Assembly (NCBI RefSeq): GCF_016598485.1 | Contig: NZ_JAEMUW010000024.1 | Span: 1 to 64,000 of the forward strand | Direction: 5' to 3' | DNA length: 64,000 bases | DNA from: Micromonospora coerulea | GTDB taxonomy: Bacteria; Actinomycetota; Actinomycetes; Mycobacteriales; Micromonosporaceae | Part shown: positions 1-10,500 of the stretch, piece after piece | Layout: each line of letters begins with the position of its first letter | Position numbering within the stretch: position 1 is the stretch's first letter | Position numbers and translations under genes: made by a program | The notes under the pieces: generated by a model | Seen by the model: the letters and a program-made list of their open reading frames with translations, nothing else | What the model was told of the DNA's origin: nothing | Databases searched by the model: none

Positions 1-258
1 TTCACGATGCCACCGCAACAGGGTCGCCGGGGTCACGAAGAACACCGACCAGCGAGGGCGGGGCAGCAGCCGCGACAACACCGCCAGCACCACCCGGTCC
101 GCCGGTTCGAGATCGGGGCGGGTCACCTGGCGGCGCAGCACCGCCACCTGATGGCGAAGCACCAGGATCTCCACATCCTTGGCCCCGCCATCGCGGGCGA
201 TCTGGGACAACATCTGTAGGACCTGGCGCAGGAGCAGGTACACCAACGACGTGCTCAT
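1..258 (-). CDS. Integrase/transposase-type protein, N-terminal part (cut by window edge)
   Basis: Read on the minus strand from the ATG at 258, the frame stays open to base 1 and gives about 86 residues. It contains EILVLRHQVAVLRRQV followed by a PADRVVLAVLSRLLPR stretch and RWSVFFVTPATLLRWHRE. This is the typical start of the actinobacterial integrase-core (DDE, IS3/IS481-like) proteins, whose catalytic RNase-H-like domain would lie outside the window. An in-frame ATG at 270 is an alternative start. Whether the gene is intact cannot be seen, and no inverted repeats or target duplication are visible inside the window. It marks the edge of the polysaccharide locus and points to past mobile-element activity there. 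Confidence 0.75.
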   Translation of the reverse strand, partial: MSTSLVYLLLRQVLQMLSQIARDGGAKDVEILVLRHQVAVLRRQVTRPDLEPADRVVLAVLSRLLPRPRWSVFFVTPATLLRWHRE

Positions 259-348
259 GGCCACGAGCATGACGGCTGCGCAGGGCTCAAGCTCGCACAG
301 AACGTAGGCCACGCGACGTAACCCAATTCTCGAGCCCCACAGGCGATC

Positions 349-377
349 GGGCGCGGCGGGCGAGCCCCGCCGCGCCC
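349..377 (-). terminator. GC-rich hairpin after the GH106 gene
   Basis: A perfect 12-bp stem (349-360 with 366-377, arms GGGCGCGGCGGG and CCCGCCGCGCCC) with a 5-nt loop lies just past the stop codon at 385 of the minus-strand operon. It has no T-tract, as is common in actinobacteria. It is the likely end of the GH67-GH67-GH106 transcript. Confidence 0.7.
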
Positions 378-384
378 CCGGTCA

Positions 385-3300
385 TCAGTTGAGCTGGACG
401 GTCGCCTCCTGCTGCGGGCGCAGCACGACCGGTCCGACGAGTCCCGACTGCTGTGGCGAGCCATGGGCGTTGGCTGGCGTGTTGGTCACCGTGACGTCGA
501 TCCGGTTCTCCCCCACGTGCAGGAGGTCGGTCACGTCGAGCCGGTAGGGTTCCCACAAGAGGCGGCCGGCCTGCGTGCCGTTCACGGCGACGTGGGCGAC
601 GTCCCGGACGCTCCCGAGGTCGAGGATCAGCCGTCGCCCCGATGCCAGATCCTGTGCCGAGAGGCTGACGTTCTTCTCGTACGTCGCGTCCCCGGAGTAG
701 GACCGGTCGGCCTCCGTCCATGACCCCAGGGGTCGCTCGCTCCATTGCGCATCGGGCTGGTCGAAGCGGAAGCGCCAGGGACCGTCGAGCGCGATCGGCG
801 CAATGGGGCCCCCGACGTGCAGGCTGCCCGTGTACGTCCGCGGGCCCTCGGCGCCGATCAGCGTGAAGTCGCCTGGCCGGTCGGCGAAGACGGTGGCCTC
901 GAGCGTGTCCCGATCAGTCTTGCTGACCGAGCTCGCTTCGAACGGAGACTGCACCAGATGTGGCGCCGGCGGCTGGCCCCGGAACACCACCGCCAGGGTC
1001 TTGGTCGGCTCGAGGTGCAGCGGCAGGGTCGTGGTGTGGCTGCCGGGTGTCGCGTCGAACCGGGTCGCGACGCGGTGGGAGCCGTCGTCGGGATCCCAGA
1101 TCTCCGGCGTGCCCATGATCGGGAAGGCGGCGGTGGTGTCCACCGCCTTGGTGCCCTCGTTCATGAGGATGAACACCTGGTCCGGTCCGTGCTTCACCCG
1201 CAGCACACGGATCTCCGGGCTGGCGGGCTGGAGCTGCGCGGCGGGTGCGCGGGCCTCGTCGAGCGCCCGCTGGAGGTCCGTCGTCGTGGAGACGAACTCC
1301 GCGTGGCCGGACCCGACCTGATGGTCGGTCGGCTGCGGGTGGGCGGGGTCCGTGCCGAACAGGCGGATGAGCGCCGCGCGCAGTGCCTCGTCCTGGCCGT
1401 CGGCCTCCTGGGCCGGGAGTTCGCCGTAGGCGATGACCGTGCCTCCGGCGCGCGCGAGCTCGTCGAGGCGGGCGACTGCCTTGACGCTCATCGTCGGCGC
1501 CGGCGGCAGGACCACGACTCGATAGGACTGCGGGCCCACCGTCAGGGCCTGGTCGCTGACGACCGCCTGGCGCTTCATCGCGGGGTCCCCGTTGAGGGAG
1601 GCCTCGTCGAGGATGTCGAAGTCGACCTGCGCGTCCTCCATCGTGTAGGTGACGGAGCGGAACGCGTCGTCGAGCGCGTCGCCCGTCTCGGTCCGCTGCC
1701 AGGCCTGTGCGGCGGTCTGCGGGTGCAGCAGGGCCGTGGGCGCGTTCGCCTGTCCTCGCGTCAGCTCCATCACCCGGCCCGTCCAGTCGACGACGCCGTC
1801 CATCGAGTCCCACCATGGGTTGGAGGGTTGGAGCGGCGGGGGATAGCGCACGCTGTCCGGGTTGGACCAGTACGCGTGCAGCACCGTCAGGTTGACGCCC
1901 CGCACGCCCATCGCGCCGTTGACGTAGCGTGCCAGCTGCGGAGTGACGCCCCAGCCGTAGGCGCCGAGGTTTTCGTGCAGGATCCGGCTGGCGCCCTGTT
2001 GATGCCCGTCGCTGGTGATGTAGCGCGGGACCAGGTTGCGCAGCCCGGGCGCCACCCTGCCGCTGATGGCGTCCCCGCCGGGCACTTGGATCCACTGGTT
2101 GTCCTTGTGGATGTCGCCGGTCTCGCGGAGCATCCAGGCCGGTGGGCGATCGTCGGACAGGGGGTTGGAGATGATCTGCGTGCCGTGCGCCCGAGCCCAG
2201 TCGCCCTGCTGCTTGTAGTAGGCCTGCGCGAGCGCGTCACCGGCGGCGTTCGAGAGCACGCCCCGCAGCCGGCTGCCGGCAGGTCCGTAGTCGCCGAAGG
2301 TGGCGGCCAGCGCCTGCGCCGGCGTCGAGCCGGCGCTCGTGATGTTGCGCCCGACGAGGTCGGACCACGGGGGCTCCGCGCCGTACCCGGTGGCGATCCG
2401 CGGCTCGTCGTCCCAGAGCCCGCGGACCACGCCTGCGTCGAACGCCCAGGCGAAGCGCCGGTGGTAGTCGTCGTGGACCACCTGGATGTAGCGCCTGATC
2501 GCCTCCTCGTCGAACAGGTTCAGGTATCCGTCGCCGCCGAAGTCAGTGCGGGCGTGGTGGAGGTAGTACTCGATCTGGTAGTTGCCGTCCGGGACGCTCC
2601 ACGACGTCCCTGCGCGGAAGCGGTCGATGAGGTCGATGAGTCCGCCGAGGTCCGGCTTGCCGTCGTGTACCGGCAGCGCGGCCACGCCGACGACGTTGTC
2701 GGCCGGCACCGGAGTGGCGAAGTCGCTCAACGCCGACTCCGAGTCGAAGGTCTGCGAGAGCAGGGTTGCGCCGTCCGGCGCGGTCACGCGCAGGTTGTCG
2801 AAGGTGGCCGACTCGTGCTGGGTGGTTGCTTCCCGGAAGCCGATCGTGCCGTGCGCGTAGGTTGCGTCGGTGGTCTCGTCGACGATCGTGCCGTCGATCG
2901 AGGTGACCACGTGGTCGCCTTCGACGCGCGTCTCGACGTGGTACGAACGGCCGCTCACCACGTTGAACGGCAGCCGCATCACCCGGGTCGACACGTACGC
3001 GCCGTTCTTGTAGATGATCTTCGTCAGGTTTCCGCCCGCGGCCCCCGCATGGGGATAGTTGCCGAGCAGGTACATGTAGCCGTTCGCGGTGTCCTGGGCG
3101 CGGTAGACCCAGCCGGCCTGCGCATAGCTGCGGCCACCGAGCGATGCCGTCTGGAGTGGCTGCGTGTCGAAAGAGAGCGTGTAGTCGGTCCAGTCGCTGC
3201 CGCGGCCCAGTAGCGTGACGTAGCCCCCGTCCACCTTCAGGCGGCCCTCGGACACGCTGAGCGCGGTGGGGATCAGCCCGGGAAAGCGACCGCGGACGTC

Positions 3301-3831
3301 GAACGATCCCGGTCCTGAAGCCTCGAGCTCGCTCCGCGCGACGCTCTGCGCGCGCAGCTCGGGATGCGGTTCGTAGACGCGGTCGCCGACAGTGCCGCCG
3401 TTGACGACGTAGCCGGCGGCGCGGCCGCTGGGGAAGCTGCGGTCGTTGTACAGCCACACCTTCATGTCCGTCCGCTGCGCCTCGCGCAGGGCGTGCCCGA
3501 CCATCGCGAACCAGCCCTCGGTGAAGAAGGCGGGGTTCAGGGACGAGGTCGCGTCGGGGAAGATCACCGCCTCGCGGATGCCTTCGCTACGCATGTCGGC
3601 CAGTTGGCGGTCGACGAGGTCCTCGGTGATGGTCCCGTTCCAGAACCAGAGCATCGTGGGCTTGCTGTCGCCGGTCGGATTCTCGAAGCGGGCCCCAGAC
3701 AGCGCAGATCCCGCCACGGCGTCCGCTTGCCGCGTCCTTTCCTGCGCCGACTGGTCGCTGCCGGCGAGTGCCTGCAGGGGGGACACGGCCACGAGGACCA
3801 AGGCCGTGAGGACGCCCACCAATTTCGACAT
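385..3831 (-). CDS. Secreted GH106 alpha-L-rhamnosidase with inserted LamG-like module
   Basis: The protein has 1148 aa. I chose the ATG at 3831 over a further upstream in-frame ATG because it has a GAGG ribosome site and begins a Sec signal peptide (MSKLVGVLTALVLVAV, cleavage near ALA-GS). GH106 hallmarks are the N-terminal MLWFWNGTITEDLVDRQL barrel segment, the acidic motif LWDDEPRIATG and HENLGAYGWGVTPQ. These are followed by a Rossmann-like lobe and a C-terminal galactose-binding-like sandwich with LILDLGSVRDVAHVAVNG. A concanavalin/laminin-G-like module (about residues 175-365, bases about 2740-3240) interrupts the barrel after its first strands. GH106 enzymes hydrolyse alpha-L-rhamnosyl links. 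It is the last gene of the GH67 operon, 106 bp after its neighbour. The family call is firm; the exact linkage is unknown. Confidence 0.9.
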   Translation of the reverse strand: MSKLVGVLTALVLVAVSPLQALAGSDQSAQERTRQADAVAGSALSGARFENPTGDSKPTMLWFWNGTITEDLVDRQLADMRSEGIREAVIFPDATSSLNPAFFTEGWFAMVGHALREAQRTDMKVWLYNDRSFPSGRAAGYVVNGGTVGDRVYEPHPELRAQSVARSELEASGPGSFDVRGRFPGLIPTALSVSEGRLKVDGGYVTLLGRGSDWTDYTLSFDTQPLQTASLGGRSYAQAGWVYRAQDTANGYMYLLGNYPHAGAAGGNLTKIIYKNGAYVSTRVMRLPFNVVSGRSYHVETRVEGDHVVTSIDGTIVDETTDATYAHGTIGFREATTQHESATFDNLRVTAPDGATLLSQTFDSESALSDFATPVPADNVVGVAALPVHDGKPDLGGLIDLIDRFRAGTSWSVPDGNYQIEYYLHHARTDFGGDGYLNLFDEEAIRRYIQVVHDDYHRRFAWAFDAGVVRGLWDDEPRIATGYGAEPPWSDLVGRNITSAGSTPAQALAATFGDYGPAGSRLRGVLSNAAGDALAQAYYKQQGDWARAHGTQIISNPLSDDRPPAWMLRETGDIHKDNQWIQVPGGDAISGRVAPGLRNLVPRYITSDGHQQGASRILHENLGAYGWGVTPQLARYVNGAMGVRGVNLTVLHAYWSNPDSVRYPPPLQPSNPWWDSMDGVVDWTGRVMELTRGQANAPTALLHPQTAAQAWQRTETGDALDDAFRSVTYTMEDAQVDFDILDEASLNGDPAMKRQAVVSDQALTVGPQSYRVVVLPPAPTMSVKAVARLDELARAGGTVIAYGELPAQEADGQDEALRAALIRLFGTDPAHPQPTDHQVGSGHAEFVSTTTDLQRALDEARAPAAQLQPASPEIRVLRVKHGPDQVFILMNEGTKAVDTTAAFPIMGTPEIWDPDDGSHRVATRFDATPGSHTTTLPLHLEPTKTLAVVFRGQPPAPHLVQSPFEASSVSKTDRDTLEATVFADRPGDFTLIGAEGPRTYTGSLHVGGPIAPIALDGPWRFRFDQPDAQWSERPLGSWTEADRSYSGDATYEKNVSLSAQDLASGRRLILDLGSVRDVAHVAVNGTQAGRLLWEPYRLDVTDLLHVGENRIDVTVTNTPANAHGSPQQSGLVGPVVLRPQQEATVQLN

Positions 3832-3937
3832 GTGCCTGCCTCGATGAGCGAAACGCGAACTTGTCTGTGCAGCCGGCACGCCGCCCCCTCCCAGGTGGTG
3901 CGTCTCGACGCCCGGTGACCGCTGCGCCGACCCACAC

Positions 3938-6900
3938 TCACTCATATGCTTCGAGCTCCATGATCCTGCTGTACCCGTGGTCGTTGGTGTCGTGGACGAC
4001 GATCCGCAGTGCGCTCACCGTCGTCGCTGAGAACGTCGACTCGACGACGCCCGCCGTGTTGCCCCGCACCTCCGCCGCCGTCTGCCACGCACCCGCAACC
4101 TGCAGCTGAACGTCGTAGTCGCGCAGACCCCAGCTGGCCGCCGGGTACTGCCGACTGTCCAGCGTGAGGACCTTCACCCGCCCGAGCCGCACCGGACGCT
4201 CCCAGTTGGCGGTCAGCGAATCGGGGAACGCGCCGGCCGTGCCGTCGTTCCATCCGCCCGCACCGTTGTTCCACTGCTCGGAGTCGGTGTTCCCGTTGTT
4301 CGCCAGCGACGGCGAGGAGTTCGCGTGGGTGCTGGACGCGGACATCATGGCCCCCCGCACCCAGTTGTCGGTCGCCAGCAGGGCCACGGTCAGGGACTCC
4401 CCGCCCACCTCGAAGGTCAGCGTGCCGTCCGGCGTGCCGGGATCCCGCACGACCGTCACCGGGACCTCGAGCGAACCGCCGGCGGGCACGGTCGCCTGCT
4501 CGGACTCCACCGTCACTTGATAGCCCTGGCTGGCGCTCAGCGCCGGTCGTACGACCGAGTCGGCGTCGGTGGTGTTCTGCAGGGTGAACACCACCCGGGC
4601 CGGCTCCTCGGGCAGCGTCAGCACCTCGTGCGCGGAGGCACCCGCCACCACGACCGGGGGCAGGACCGAGTCGGGATCCACCATGGCGAGCGCGTTCAGG
4701 TGCCAGAACTCGCCGGGAATGCCAGACAGGCGAAGGTCCACCGTCTTCCCGGACGGCCCGCCGTCGAGCGTGAAGGTCAACCACTCGAACTCGTTACCCG
4801 CGAGCACCCGGCTGCGGGCCAGCTCCGCCCCGTCGACGCTGACGATGGTGGGCTGGGAGCGGACGACATCGCCGACGAGCAGGTACGTCGGGTACGAGCC
4901 CGGCGGGACGGCGATGCGCAGGGTGCGGGCGGGGACGTCGGCGCAGAAGTCGCGCCGCAACGCGTCGAGGGCCGATCCGCGGTCGCGCTGCTGCGGCGGG
5001 GTGCCCACCCAGCCGAAGCCGCGCTGCGCGTCCCAGGCGGTCTCCGGGCTCAACCGCGCGTAGCCGGGCAGCAGCGGGCTGGACTTGGACCCGCCGTCGA
5101 GGGCGCGTACGCACCGCCGGCCGACCGGCGCCACGACCAGGGACGTGTTCGTACCCCCGAGGACCGGCAGACCACCGGCCTGCACGTCGGCGCTGACGGA
5201 GACGATCGCCCCGACCGTAGGCGGAATGACCGGCAGGTCGACCACCTCGAACTGCCGGGACTCGATGGCCGTGGTCGCAGCCTTGGCTGTCCAGCCGTCG
5301 GGGGTGTTCACCCGCGCCGTGACCTCGAGCCGGCCCGGCGACGCATTGCCGATCTCCAGCGGAAGGCGGTTGGGCCATCCGCCCAGGACCAGCTCCGCGC
5401 CGGGATCGGCGAGCTTGACCTGCACCCACGAGCGGCGTTCGTCGAGCACCCGGCTCAGTCTGAAGAAGTAGGCGACGATGGTGTCCCGCCACAGCGTGGC
5501 GTGCGCGATATGCGCGTCGAAGCGCTCCGCGACCGCCGCGTGCCGCCGGCTGTCCACCCATGGTTCGGCGTCGTCCCACGTACGGCGATCGGCCTCCGCT
5601 GCCGTGAGCCCCTCGAAATGGGTGTCGTAGATGTGCTGGACCACCGTCTTGCCTGAGTGCAGCTGGTGGCTGTACGGCACGCGGTGCATGAACAGCAGCA
5701 ACTCGTCGGGCACCGACTCGAGGGACTCGTAGATCTGCTTCCACGGCTCGTGGTAGAGGCCGGTGAACCCGGTGCCGGTCGCGACCGTCCGGTCAAAGCC
5801 CACGGAGGTGCTGTCGGCGATCTGCGCGCTCGATGGGTCGGGATCGTAGTGGTCGCCGTTGCCGGCGACGAGGTTCCCGATGCCCAGCGGCGACGTGTAG
5901 TCCTCGAACGTCGCCCACGACCCGAGCAGCATCGCGGTCAGCGGCTTGACCAGCTGCGGGTGCGAGCCGACCGTCATCCGGACCCACTCGTCTGTGATCT
6001 GTTCGGCGGAGAGGCTGGGATCCCAGGCGAGGCGCCCATAGCCGTACGCGTTTGCGCCCGCGAGGTGATGGCCGGTCCAGTTCCGGTCGTCGCCGAAGTT
6101 GGAGACGCCGGACAGTCCGCCGTGGAGCGACCCGAAGGCCGACCCGTCGACGATGTGCGCCACCGTCGTCCCCGCCCCCTTCGCGTACGTGTCGAAGGCC
6201 AGGACGCTCTTCCACCAGGGCACGAGGTAGCACAGGTGGGTGGCGTGGCCGGTGTGCTCCTGGGTGACCTGCAGCTCGAGAGCCATGCTGGTGCGGGGCA
6301 TGGCCCCGAAGAGCGGGTGCACGGGCTCGCGGACGTGGAAGTCGACCGGACCGTACTTCGCCTGCACCACGACGTTGTCGGCGAAGTGACCATCCAGCGG
6401 CACGAAGGTCCGGTACGCGTCGGTGGAGACGTCCCCGTCGCTCAGGTCGTACACGAACGCCCGCCAGATGACCAGGCCGCCGTGCGGTGCCACGGCTTCG
6501 GCTATCACGTTGGCGCCGTCCGCGTGCGTGCGGCCGTACTCGGCCGGGCCCGGCTGCCCCTCGGAGTTGGCCTTCACGAGGAAACCGCCGAAGTCCGGGA
6601 TCTTCCCGTACACCTCCGCTGCCTTGTCGCGCCACCAGGCCTTGACGCGGGGGTCGAGCGGGTCGGCGGTCGGCAGCCGGTCGAGGACCATCGGGCTGGC
6701 GAAGTTGGCCGAGAGCATCAGGGTCACGCCCCAGGGCCGCAGCGCGTCGGCCACGGCGGCCACCTCGTCCAGCATTTTCGCCGTCAGGAACTGCGGGTTC
6801 GCGTTGACGTTGTTGACCACCGTCCGGTTGATTCCCAGCGACGCCAGATACCGCGCATAGTCACCGACCAGCGGTGACAGGCCGGGCACCGACCACTGGA

Positions 6901-7549
6901 AGATCGAGCCGCCGGAATACCCGCGCTCGACGGTGTCGTTGATGTTGTCCCAGTGATTGAGCAGCCGCAGCGGGTTCGCTGGCCGGTCCCGGACGTCCAG
7001 CCGTTCGACCGGCTGCTCGGTCTGCAGCAGCCGCAGAAGGTGAAAGGCGCCGTAGAGCACCCCGCGGTCTCCCGTGCTCGCCACCACCACGATGTCCTTG
7101 CCGCCGTCGCCGCGCACCCGACGCAGCACGAAGCCCTCCGGACCGAGCTCGTCCAGTTCGGCGGCGGCGAGTAGATCGAGCACCAGGGCGGAGCTGCTCG
7201 GGGTGCCCAGCACCACGGCACCCTGCTCGGACGGCTGGGCCGCGGTCGGGACGTCGCGGTCCAGCAGCCCGCTGAGGCCCCGCGTCAGCTCCGCCGCCGC
7301 GGATTGCAGCACCGACGATTCGCCTTGGCGTACGACGTGCGTGAACGCCCGGGTGTATTCCGCACGTCGGCCGGGGTTACCCACCGGCCGGTACCGCAAC
7401 CACAGCTCGTGCCCGTCCTCGGCCGGATCGAGCTGGGGCAGCTGCGCTGGCTGGGCTTGCGCCGCCAGCGCCTGCGGGGGCAGCAGCCATGCGCCGGCCA
7501 CGGCTCCGGCGCCTGCCGTCAACAGCCGCCGCCTGGTCAGTCCCGACAT
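3938..7549 (-). CDS. Tat-exported GH67 alpha-glucuronidase with jelly-roll and discoidin-like C-terminus
   Basis: The protein has 1203 aa, about 500 more than a typical GH67. A Tat signal (LTRRRLLTAGAGAVAG) precedes the GH67 core at about 40-715. NHWDNINDTVERGYSGGS (from residue 198) and GGFLVKANSEGQPGP mark the barrel. E330 fits the general acid, and D403 (GPVDF) and E431 (TQEHTGH) fit the two base carboxylates, with the family's 28-residue spacing between the last two. C-terminal to the core are a galactose-binding-like domain (about 815-960, RGFGWVG...LDALRRDF), a NEW3-like Ig domain (about 970-1058) and a discoidin-like domain (about 1060-1203). The family removes alpha-1,2-linked (4-O-methyl)glucuronate from non-reducing ends, and most known members are compact and often intracellular. 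The start at 7549 has GAGGAGA upstream. It lies 27 bp after the second GH67 gene, so the two are co-transcribed. Confidence 0.92.
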   Translation of the reverse strand: MSGLTRRRLLTAGAGAVAGAWLLPPQALAAQAQPAQLPQLDPAEDGHELWLRYRPVGNPGRRAEYTRAFTHVVRQGESSVLQSAAAELTRGLSGLLDRDVPTAAQPSEQGAVVLGTPSSSALVLDLLAAAELDELGPEGFVLRRVRGDGGKDIVVVASTGDRGVLYGAFHLLRLLQTEQPVERLDVRDRPANPLRLLNHWDNINDTVERGYSGGSIFQWSVPGLSPLVGDYARYLASLGINRTVVNNVNANPQFLTAKMLDEVAAVADALRPWGVTLMLSANFASPMVLDRLPTADPLDPRVKAWWRDKAAEVYGKIPDFGGFLVKANSEGQPGPAEYGRTHADGANVIAEAVAPHGGLVIWRAFVYDLSDGDVSTDAYRTFVPLDGHFADNVVVQAKYGPVDFHVREPVHPLFGAMPRTSMALELQVTQEHTGHATHLCYLVPWWKSVLAFDTYAKGAGTTVAHIVDGSAFGSLHGGLSGVSNFGDDRNWTGHHLAGANAYGYGRLAWDPSLSAEQITDEWVRMTVGSHPQLVKPLTAMLLGSWATFEDYTSPLGIGNLVAGNGDHYDPDPSSAQIADSTSVGFDRTVATGTGFTGLYHEPWKQIYESLESVPDELLLFMHRVPYSHQLHSGKTVVQHIYDTHFEGLTAAEADRRTWDDAEPWVDSRRHAAVAERFDAHIAHATLWRDTIVAYFFRLSRVLDERRSWVQVKLADPGAELVLGGWPNRLPLEIGNASPGRLEVTARVNTPDGWTAKAATTAIESRQFEVVDLPVIPPTVGAIVSVSADVQAGGLPVLGGTNTSLVVAPVGRRCVRALDGGSKSSPLLPGYARLSPETAWDAQRGFGWVGTPPQQRDRGSALDALRRDFCADVPARTLRIAVPPGSYPTYLLVGDVVRSQPTIVSVDGAELARSRVLAGNEFEWLTFTLDGGPSGKTVDLRLSGIPGEFWHLNALAMVDPDSVLPPVVVAGASAHEVLTLPEEPARVVFTLQNTTDADSVVRPALSASQGYQVTVESEQATVPAGGSLEVPVTVVRDPGTPDGTLTFEVGGESLTVALLATDNWVRGAMMSASSTHANSSPSLANNGNTDSEQWNNGAGGWNDGTAGAFPDSLTANWERPVRLGRVKVLTLDSRQYPAASWGLRDYDVQLQVAGAWQTAAEVRGNTAGVVESTFSATTVSALRIVVHDTNDHGYSRIMELEAYE

Positions 7550-7576
7550 CGTCTCTCCTCGATTCGGTCGTCCTCG

Positions 7577-10500
7577 TCACTCGGCCGGTTGCAGGACGAG
7601 CGCCACCAGTCGCCAGTAGCCGTCCCGCTGGGCGCCGACCAGCTCCAGGTCGGCGGTCCGGCCGTCCGCGCCACCGTCCAGGGAGAACGTGAACCAGCGG
7701 AACTGCCCCTGCGGGATGATCTCCGGGCCGGAGGAGCCGAGATTCTGGGAGTTCTCGCGGATCGTCGTCGTTCCCGAAGGCGCGAACGCATCGCCCGTCA
7801 GCACGTGCACGACATGTACGCCGGGCGGCACCGCGACCCGTAGCACGTACGGTGCGTCCCGCCCCAGCATGAAGTCGCGCCGGAGATCGTCGAGGAGATT
7901 GCGGTCGCGGAAATCGGGCGTCCGGCCGACCCAGCCGTACCCACGGACCGGATCCCAGGCGTCGTCGGGTGCCAGGCGCTTGTACGTGGCCAGTACGGGG
8001 CTCGCCGAACTGCCGGCGTCCAGCGCGAGTGGTACCGCGTCGCCGGGTGGCACCGCGACCACGGACAGGGACCGCTCGCCGTCTCCGACCTCTGCCTCGG
8101 AGGTCACCCGGACGCGTACGGTCGCGATCGTGGGGACCAGTGGCGGCGTGACCTTGACCCGCACGGTCTCCTCCGTGCCGGCGGGCAGCACACAGGACAG
8201 CGGTTCGCTCACCCAGCCATCCGGCACGTCGATCTCGATCGTGACCGGAACGGGATCGTTGCCGGTGTTGGCCACCGACACGGCGACCTCTGTCGGCCGG
8301 CCACCCAGCCAGGCCAAGTCGGCCTCGACGTCGGTCAGCACGGCCGGGGGCAGGACCGAGTTGGGATCGACGATGACGAGCGCGCACAGATGCCAGAACT
8401 GGTCGGGAACGCTGTCGAACGTCAGGTCGACAGTGCGACCGCTCGCGCCGCCGTCGAGTGAGAACCGGACCCAGGCGAATGACCCGCCGGGGAGTTGCGG
8501 ACTCTCGGCCACCCGCTGTCCGTCGGCGACGATGAAGGTCGGGTAGGAGTCGGGCCCGCCGTCCCCGACGAGGACCGCGACGTCGTGCCGCCCGGCCGGG
8601 ATCGCGATCCTGAGCGTACGGGCCGGGTAGTCGCCGCAGAAGTCGCGCCGCAGCGCGTCCCACGCTCCTCCCCGGTCACGATCCTGGGGAGCGCCCCCAA
8701 CCCAGCCAAACCCACGCTTCGGATCCCACGCGGTTGCCGGCGTCAGCCGCTGGTAGTCGCGGACAAGCGGGCTGCTGGACGAGCCGGCATCGAGCGCGAG
8801 CAGGCACCGCCTGCCCGCCGGAGTCACCACGAACTGCTTGCCCGTGTTGCCGAGCGTCTCCAGCGCGGTGGGCTCGACAGCGAGGTCCAGGGTCACGATG
8901 TCCGCGGTGAGGGGCGGCTGCACCGGCAACTTCAGCGTCGCGAACTCGGTGGACGGGATGACCCGTTCGCCGGGCGACGCATTCCAGTGGTCGTCGGGGA
9001 CCGCAACGGTGGAGCGGACGGCGAGGTCCTCGCCGGTCGCGTTGCCGATCTCGACGGGCAATCGGTTGGGCCAGCCACCGAAGAGCACGGCCGACGCTCC
9101 GCCGAGATCCGCCTGCAGCCAGGCGCGGCGCTCGTCGAGGATCCTGCTGTAGCTGAAGAAGAACGCCACCACGGTGTCGCGCCAGAGCCGCGCATGTGCC
9201 ATCTGGTCGTCGAACGTCTTCCGTACATCGGCGTGTCGCTGCGGGTCTACGTACGGGCCCATCCGCAGCCAGGTCTCCCGCTGCTTCAGGGCATGGCGGA
9301 AACCGTCGAAGTGACTGTCGAAGATGTGCTGAATCACGGTCCTGCCGGACTGCAGCCGGTGCGTGTACGGAACCTTGTGCATGAAGAGCAGGAGTTCGTC
9401 CGGGACGGAGGCCAGCGACTCGTAGGTGTCGGCCCAGTACTTGTGATAGAGGGCGGTGTACCCGGTGCCGGTCGCCGCCGTCCGGTCGAAGCCGGTGCCG
9501 GTCGCGTCGGTGTAGTGGGACAGGTTGAGCGTCGACCGGGGGTCCGGATCGAAGTGCGCGCCCAGCGGGTAGGTGAGATAACCCATGCCCAGCGGCGACG
9601 TGTAGTCCTCGTATGTGCGCCACGACCCGAGCAGCACGTCGGTGAGAGCCGCGACCAGGACGTCGTTGTTCCCGAAGGTCATCCGCACCCACTCCCGCGC
9701 GATCTCCTTCGCGTCGAGCCTCGGGTTCCAGGCGAGTCGGGCGTAGCCGTGGGTATTTGCGGCCCCCAGTTGATAGCCGGTCCAGTCCCGGTCGTCACCG
9801 AAGTTCACCACCCCGGCGAAGCCGACGTTTGTCTGGCCGTACGCGCTGCCGTCGACGATCCGGGCCACGGTGCTGCCCTCGCCCTGCATGCGGGTGTCGA
9901 AGTCGAGGACCTCCTTCCACTGCGGTACGAGGTAGCACAGGTGGGTGGCGTGGCCCGTGTACTCCTGGGTGATCTGCAGCTCGATCATCTGGTTCGTCTT
10001 CGGCAGCGCACCGAACAGCGGATTCACCGGTTCTCGGACCTGGAAGTCGATCGGCCCGTTCTTGGTCTGGACCGCGACGTTATCGGCGAAGTCGCCGTCC
10101 AGCGGTGCGAAGACCCGGTGCTGGTACTCGGCCCAGTCGCCGAACCCCTCGTGGACGAACGACCGCCAGATGACGATGCCGCCGTGTGGCGCAACGAGGT
10201 CGGCGAGCATGTTGGCGCCTTCGGCGTGGGTGCGTCCGTAGTCCAGCGGGCCGGGTTGACCTTCGGAGTTGGCTTTGACCAGGAACCCGCCGAAGTCGGG
10301 TATCGCGTCGTAGATCTCGGCCACCTTGGCCCGCCACCATGCCTGGACGCGTGCGTCGGCGGGGTCGGCGGTCCTGATCGGGTCAGCGTCGTCCGCGGTG
10401 AGGATGATGGGGCTCGCGTAGTTGGCGGAGAGGTAGGAGGTGATACCCCACTCGCGGAGCGGCCCGGCCAGGGCTGCCAGGCCCGGAAGGCGGTTCGAGG

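Noticed and set aside
7..219. Short plus-strand frame at the window start
   Set aside because: It lies opposite the integrase-type coding frame, which has a recognisable sequence.
745..3213. Very long plus-strand open frame opposite the first GH106 gene
   Set aside because: It is a shadow of GC-rich codon use; it has no recognisable domain, is arginine/valine-rich, and the opposite frame encodes a clear GH106 enzyme.
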